From NCBI RefSeq assembly GCF_002886255.1, contig NZ_KZ614149.1:2232001-2296000 (forward strand): a DNA stretch of 64,000 bases, written 5' to 3'. Every line of letters begins with the position of its first letter. Positions within the stretch are counted from its first letter, which is position 1. Made by a program: the position numbers and the translations under genes. Under the pieces are notes generated by a model. It was not told the DNA's origin. It did not search any database and was given only the letters and a program-made list of their open reading frames with translations. This stretch comes from Alteribacillus bidgolensis (lineage in GTDB: Bacteria > Bacillota > Bacilli > Bacillales > Marinococcaceae). Below are positions 60,424 to 64,000 of the stretch, piece by piece.

Positions 60424-61092
60424 ATGGCAAGAAGTGAAATACAAATTGAACGAATGTTAAATTATTTTATTGATGCAACAGCCAAACTAATAAATGAAGA
60501 AGGAATCAAAAATATCAGTATAAGAAAAATTGCGAAGGAAGCAGGATACACAAGTTCTACTATCTATAATTATTTTTCGGAAGTTTCCCATCTCATATTT
60601 TTTGCAGGAATGCGCTTCGTAGAGAGCTACATTGAGGATTTACCTAAATATAGTGCAAGAGCAAAAGATCCATTAGAAAAATATTTATTAGGGTGGGAAT
60701 GTTTTTGTGACCATTCATTTAGAAAACCTGACTTATATCATGCAATATTTATTGCTGATCTAGGAGAACCTCCGGAGGAACTCTTAAAATATTACTATTC
60801 CATGTATCAGTTTGATACTCTTCATCTTCCAGAAGAGTTAGAGGGGATTCTTGCTGAGCAAAATTTAGATGAAAGAAGTAGAGAAGTTCTAGAAAAATAT
60901 GCAGAAAAAGGTGTATTTAAAAAAGAAGATGTTGAAAAACTTAGTGAAATTACAATCTTCATATGGCAAGGAATGATCACATCTCTACTTAACAATCGAG
61001 TAACTTATACACCTGAAGAAGCTTCAAGAAAGACGATGGAATATATACGAGATATAACCTTAAATACGGCAAATATAATAGAGAGTAAGTAA
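60424..61092 (+). CDS. TetR-family transcriptional regulator
   Basis: 222 residues. The N-terminal helix-turn-helix is clear ('INEEGIKNISIRKIAKEAGY', then 'TSSTIYNYFSEVSHLIFFA', about residues 23-60); the C-terminal ligand domain is helical and acidic. The ATG at 60424 has GGGAGG; a frame to 60352 has no site. Single gene with terminator. It is separated from the aldehyde dehydrogenase by 340 bp and convergent with it, so control of that gene is only a guess. Confidence 0.88.
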   Translation: MARSEIQIERMLNYFIDATAKLINEEGIKNISIRKIAKEAGYTSSTIYNYFSEVSHLIFFAGMRFVESYIEDLPKYSARAKDPLEKYLLGWECFCDHSFRKPDLYHAIFIADLGEPPEELLKYYYSMYQFDTLHLPEELEGILAEQNLDERSREVLEKYAEKGVFKKEDVEKLSEITIFIWQGMITSLLNNRVTYTPEEASRKTMEYIRDITLNTANIIESK

Positions 61093-61108
61093 TTAATCTT
61101 ATTGTTAT

Positions 61109-61145
61109 AGAGGTAGAAAACAGTTTTGTTTTTCTACCTCTTTTT
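61109..61145 (+). terminator. Terminator of the tetR gene
   Basis: AGAGGTAGAAAA/TTTTTCTACCTCT hairpin followed by T5. Confidence 0.9.
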
Positions 61146-61174
61146 AGTACAAAGAGGTAAGGGTAATACTAAAA

Positions 61175-61342
61175 CTAGAATGCGTGTATTTTAATAAAAG
61201 AAGCTTTAGTTATGTGCAGGACCTTCCCCTTACAGCGAATAACATAATCAATAGAAGTGCTCATCAACACTGATATCATTATAACGTGAATGACAAGCAA
61301 AGCAGCAAAATCGTTTTTAGACTTTGTTAATCCATTTTTCAT
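61175..61342 (-). other. 55-codon open frame, doubtful
   Basis: ATG at 61342 reads a basic start, a hydrophobic stretch 'AALLVIHVIMISVLMS', and a basic end. No clear ribosome site and no conserved neighbour. Could be a small membrane protein, a remnant or chance. Confidence 0.2.
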
Positions 61343-61385
61343 CTTATAACTCTACTAAATTCCATATAATCAAGGGTCAAATAAA

Positions 61386-61422
61386 TATCCCTTAATAGGA
61401 TTTTTTCTCCTATTAAGGGATA
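61386..61422 (-). terminator. Terminator of the aldehyde dehydrogenase gene
   Basis: TATCCCTTAATAGGA/TCCTATTAAGGGATA hairpin with a 6-nt loop, 11 bp after the stop codon. Confidence 0.88.
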
Positions 61423-61433
61423 AATAAATAATA

Positions 61434-62900
61434 TTAACCTTTTACAAATACTGTTTTAATATTTGTGAAAAATTCGATGGCTGCTTGGCCTTGTTCGCGT
61501 GAAAGAGAACTAGATTTTTTCATACCACCAAATGGCGCCTGTAATTCTACACCAGCACTTTCTGCATTGATACGAACAAGTCCAGCTTCCATATCGTCAA
61601 CGAAATCTAGCATGTTTTGAATATTTGATGTAAAGATGGAGGCACTAAGTCCAAATTCAACATCATTGGCAAGATCAATCGCCTGTTCCATGTTATCTAC
61701 TTTCATGAGGGCAAGAACCGGGCCAAAGATTTCTTCTTGTGCGATCGTCATATCTGTCGTCACACCGTCAAATACAGTTGGCTCCACAAAGCATCCCTTA
61801 TCAAGACCTTCTGCTGTGATACGATTTCCACCGACGAGAAGCTCTGCCCCTTCATTTTTTCCTTTTTCAATATAGGAAAGGACGGTATTTAGTTGGTTTT
61901 CACTAGAACATGGCCCCATCCAAATGCCTTCTTCCAAGCCGTCACCAACTTTGATTTCTTTTACTTTAGCAACTAACTTTTCTTTAAATTCATCATAAAC
62001 CGTACTGTCTACAATCACACGGCTTGTGGCTGTACATTTTTGCCCTGTTGAACGAAGACCACCGCTAATGGTTGCATCAACAGCAAGGTCAAGGTCAGCA
62101 TCTTTTGCAACAATAACAGGGTTTTTACCGCCCATTTCTAACTGATATTTAGCACCGCGTGCAAGCGCTCCTTGACCAACTTGCTTTCCTACATTATCTG
62201 AACCAGTAAATGTGATACCATTAATATCAGGATGATCTATAATGCCTTGTCCAATAACGCCTCCTGAGCCTGTAACCATATTAATAACACCAGTTGGCAA
62301 TCCTGCTTTATGGAAGCATTCAATTACTTTTGCTGCTGTAACGGCTGTTTCGGTTGCAGGCTTTAATACAACTGTATTACCATATATAAGCGCCGGGGCC
62401 ATCTTCCAAATTGGAATCGCAACTGGAAAATTCCACGGTGTAATCACTCCCACAACTCCTAAAGGTGTTCTACTTGTGAACATAAATGCTTCATTATCGG
62501 TAGAAGGAATTACATCTCCTGTTTTACGCATCCCTTCTCCAGCATAATATCGAAGAATGGCCACCCCGCGAGCGGTTTCGCCTTTCGCTTCTTGGAAGGT
62601 TTTCCCCATTTCTCTTGTCATCGTTTCTGCCACTTCTTCTATTCGTGATTCTAACACATTTGCCACTTTATAAAGGTACTTACCTCTTGCAGGAGCTGAT
62701 AATTTTCTCCAAGCTGCTTGTGCGTTTTTTGCAGAGGTAACCGCATCATCTAAATCTTCTTTCGTTGATTTTGGCGTATAACCTACGATTTCATTTTTCT
62801 GAGCTGGATTAATACTAGCTTGAACTTCATTAGTTGAGGAAGACTGCCATTTCCCGTTTATATAATTCATATATGTTTTGATTTCTGTGTTAACTGTCAT
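61434..62900 (-). CDS. Aldehyde dehydrogenase, 2-oxoglutarate-semialdehyde-dehydrogenase-like
   Basis: 488 residues. Catalytic Cys289 ('STGQKCTATSR'), general base Glu255 ('LEMGGKNP'), oxyanion Asn157 ('TPWNFPVAIP') and cofactor Lys180 ('VLKPATET') are all present. Overall pattern and length resemble B. subtilis YcbD/KGSADH, which oxidises 2-oxoglutaric semialdehyde in sugar-acid breakdown; other semialdehydes are possible. A membrane AEC carrier lies 47 bp upstream on the same strand, suggesting uptake and oxidation of one compound. Confidence 0.92.
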   Translation of the reverse strand: MTVNTEIKTYMNYINGKWQSSSTNEVQASINPAQKNEIVGYTPKSTKEDLDDAVTSAKNAQAAWRKLSAPARGKYLYKVANVLESRIEEVAETMTREMGKTFQEAKGETARGVAILRYYAGEGMRKTGDVIPSTDNEAFMFTSRTPLGVVGVITPWNFPVAIPIWKMAPALIYGNTVVLKPATETAVTAAKVIECFHKAGLPTGVINMVTGSGGVIGQGIIDHPDINGITFTGSDNVGKQVGQGALARGAKYQLEMGGKNPVIVAKDADLDLAVDATISGGLRSTGQKCTATSRVIVDSTVYDEFKEKLVAKVKEIKVGDGLEEGIWMGPCSSENQLNTVLSYIEKGKNEGAELLVGGNRITAEGLDKGCFVEPTVFDGVTTDMTIAQEEIFGPVLALMKVDNMEQAIDLANDVEFGLSASIFTSNIQNMLDFVDDMEAGLVRINAESAGVELQAPFGGMKKSSSLSREQGQAAIEFFTNIKTVFVKG

Positions 62901-62947
62901 TCAAATCAACCCTTTCTGTAATTCCGTTTTAAAACAATATTACATTA

Positions 62948-63883
62948 TTAAAAAAATTTACTTCCTAAGAAAACAATAAAAGGAACAGTCCATATTGCAC
63001 AAATCGTTGACACAACTGCCGCTTTTACCCCGATTTCTTCATCTTGTGCATAACGTGCTAATAACACTGGCGCGATTGTCATTGTCGGCATTGCAACTTG
63101 GATAATAATTACTTGCTTCATCAACAAGGAAAAATTGGTCAACGAAATAAGCACAATGGTTAAAGCTGGGAAGAATATTAATTTAAATAGTATAGGCAAT
63201 GTTAATTGACGTATTGACATTGCTCCCTTTTGTTCAAGCATCACCTTTATAAGAATTCCAATGTAAAGCATGCCAAGAGGGGTAGCTAAGCTGGCTAACA
63301 TCCCATTCAATTGTACAAATAATTCTGGAAGTTGAATGTCAAATATGATAACCAATAAAGCCATAACTATTGAAATCGTTGGTGGATTTATTAATTGTTT
63401 AAGAGATGCAAGCGAAAACTTATAATCTTTTTGTATTATAGCAATAGCTACTGTAAACAAAATTATACCTAACCCTGTATCAAATGCTGCTGCAAGCAAA
63501 GCTCCTTTCGGACCAAATAGGGCTGCACATAAGGGAATCCCAATAAAGCCCGTATTTCCTAACCCAGAAATAAAAGCTATTTTCTTTGCATTACTAGAAG
63601 AGTAGTTAAACATTCTTGCAAAAAACAACCCTAATATTAATCCTAATAAACTAATGATGACAGCGAATATAAAAATAATCACCAGCTGAGAAAGCAGCCC
63701 ATTCTCCACAGTCGTATTAAAAGCACCATCTAAAATAATGCATGGAATCGCTACATTAAGCATAATACTTATAAGCAGCTGCTTTGATTCATCTGTAATT
63801 TCATTGGTTTTTGCAATAATATATCCAATTACAGAAATAACCGCCATAATAAACATAGGACCTAAAATAGATAGAAATATCAA
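62948..63883 (-). CDS. AEC-family (auxin efflux carrier-like) transporter
   Basis: 311-residue membrane protein with about ten helices in two inverted halves; 'MLNVAIPCIILDGAF' and 'GLGNTGFIGIPLCAALFG' are the crossing segments typical of the family. Bacterial members move dicarboxylates such as malate, or malonate. TTG start with AGGAGAG 6 nt upstream. First gene of a likely two-gene operon with the aldehyde dehydrogenase. The 117 bp beyond it to the window end show nothing definite. Confidence 0.88.
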   Translation of the reverse strand: MIFLSILGPMFIMAVISVIGYIIAKTNEITDESKQLLISIMLNVAIPCIILDGAFNTTVENGLLSQLVIIFIFAVIISLLGLILGLFFARMFNYSSSNAKKIAFISGLGNTGFIGIPLCAALFGPKGALLAAAFDTGLGIILFTVAIAIIQKDYKFSLASLKQLINPPTISIVMALLVIIFDIQLPELFVQLNGMLASLATPLGMLYIGILIKVMLEQKGAMSIRQLTLPILFKLIFFPALTIVLISLTNFSLLMKQVIIIQVAMPTMTIAPVLLARYAQDEEIGVKAAVVSTICAIWTVPFIVFLGSKFF

Positions 63884-64000
63884 GTGAAGCTCTCCTCTTA
63901 AGAAGCAAAAGTCACGTTCTTTCTTTACAATTTTTATAAGAACTATCTATAGATCCTAATTAGTTTTTTGTGAATGTAACTTTCACTTCTCCTAAATGTT

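Overview
The window looks like chromosome from a low-GC, endospore-forming Bacillaceae, probably a halophile or haloalkaliphile. Spore genes are present (YutH, LytH, YunB, a CotF-type coat pair, an alpha/beta SASP, YozQ). So is an ectoine hydroxylase behind a sigma-B-type promoter, and the MetQ lipoprotein has long acidic ends. No rRNA, tRNA, prophage, complete IS or CRISPR-cas locus was seen.

Positions 1 to about 41.6 kb follow, almost gene for gene, the yut-yun-yur-yus order I recall from Bacillus subtilis. The genes are: yuzD start, yutI, hom-thrC-thrB, yutH, yutG, yutF-yutE, yutD, yutC, lipA, lytH, yunB, yunC-F, sufCDSUB, yurZ, metNPQ, gcvH, yusI and fadN-fadA-fadE. Local additions are glpX with two small genes, an NSS amino-acid transporter with its tiny MetS-type subunit, dfrA-thyA, and a heterodimeric ABC exporter. 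Several control sites are legible: an S-box riboswitch and terminator ahead of metNPQ, two FadR-type operators ahead of fadN, a consensus promoter plus a possible leader peptide ahead of the NSS transporter, and a strong promoter ahead of sufC.

From 41.6 kb rightwards the content is accessory: coat genes, ectD, a DUF2254 membrane protein, a LiaI/LiaG-like pair, ilvD, a decayed siderophore permease that still has a Fur-like box, an MFS exporter, a run of small genes, SASP/YozQ/catalase, and a YhfK-like reductase. The stretch 56.6-60.3 kb is a graveyard: a MerR regulator with a nonsense codon and a frameshift but an intact 19-bp-spacer operator, a small membrane-protein gene with a stop at codon 3, and other remnants around a flavodoxin-less CysJ-type reductase. 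The window ends with a TetR regulator, a 488-aa aldehyde dehydrogenase and an AEC carrier.

Non-coding structure is unusually rich. A dispersed hairpin element (about 55-80 nt) occurs seven or eight times between genes. A ~285-bp element with 15-bp terminal inverted repeats occurs twice. A 227-bp MITE-like element has nested inverted repeats. Three separate arrays of five 21-nt units anchored on ACTCGCC/ACTATCC lie at 52.9, 55.4 and 55.8 kb; they are the least explained signal here. All calls come from reading the sequence by eye; no database search was run.
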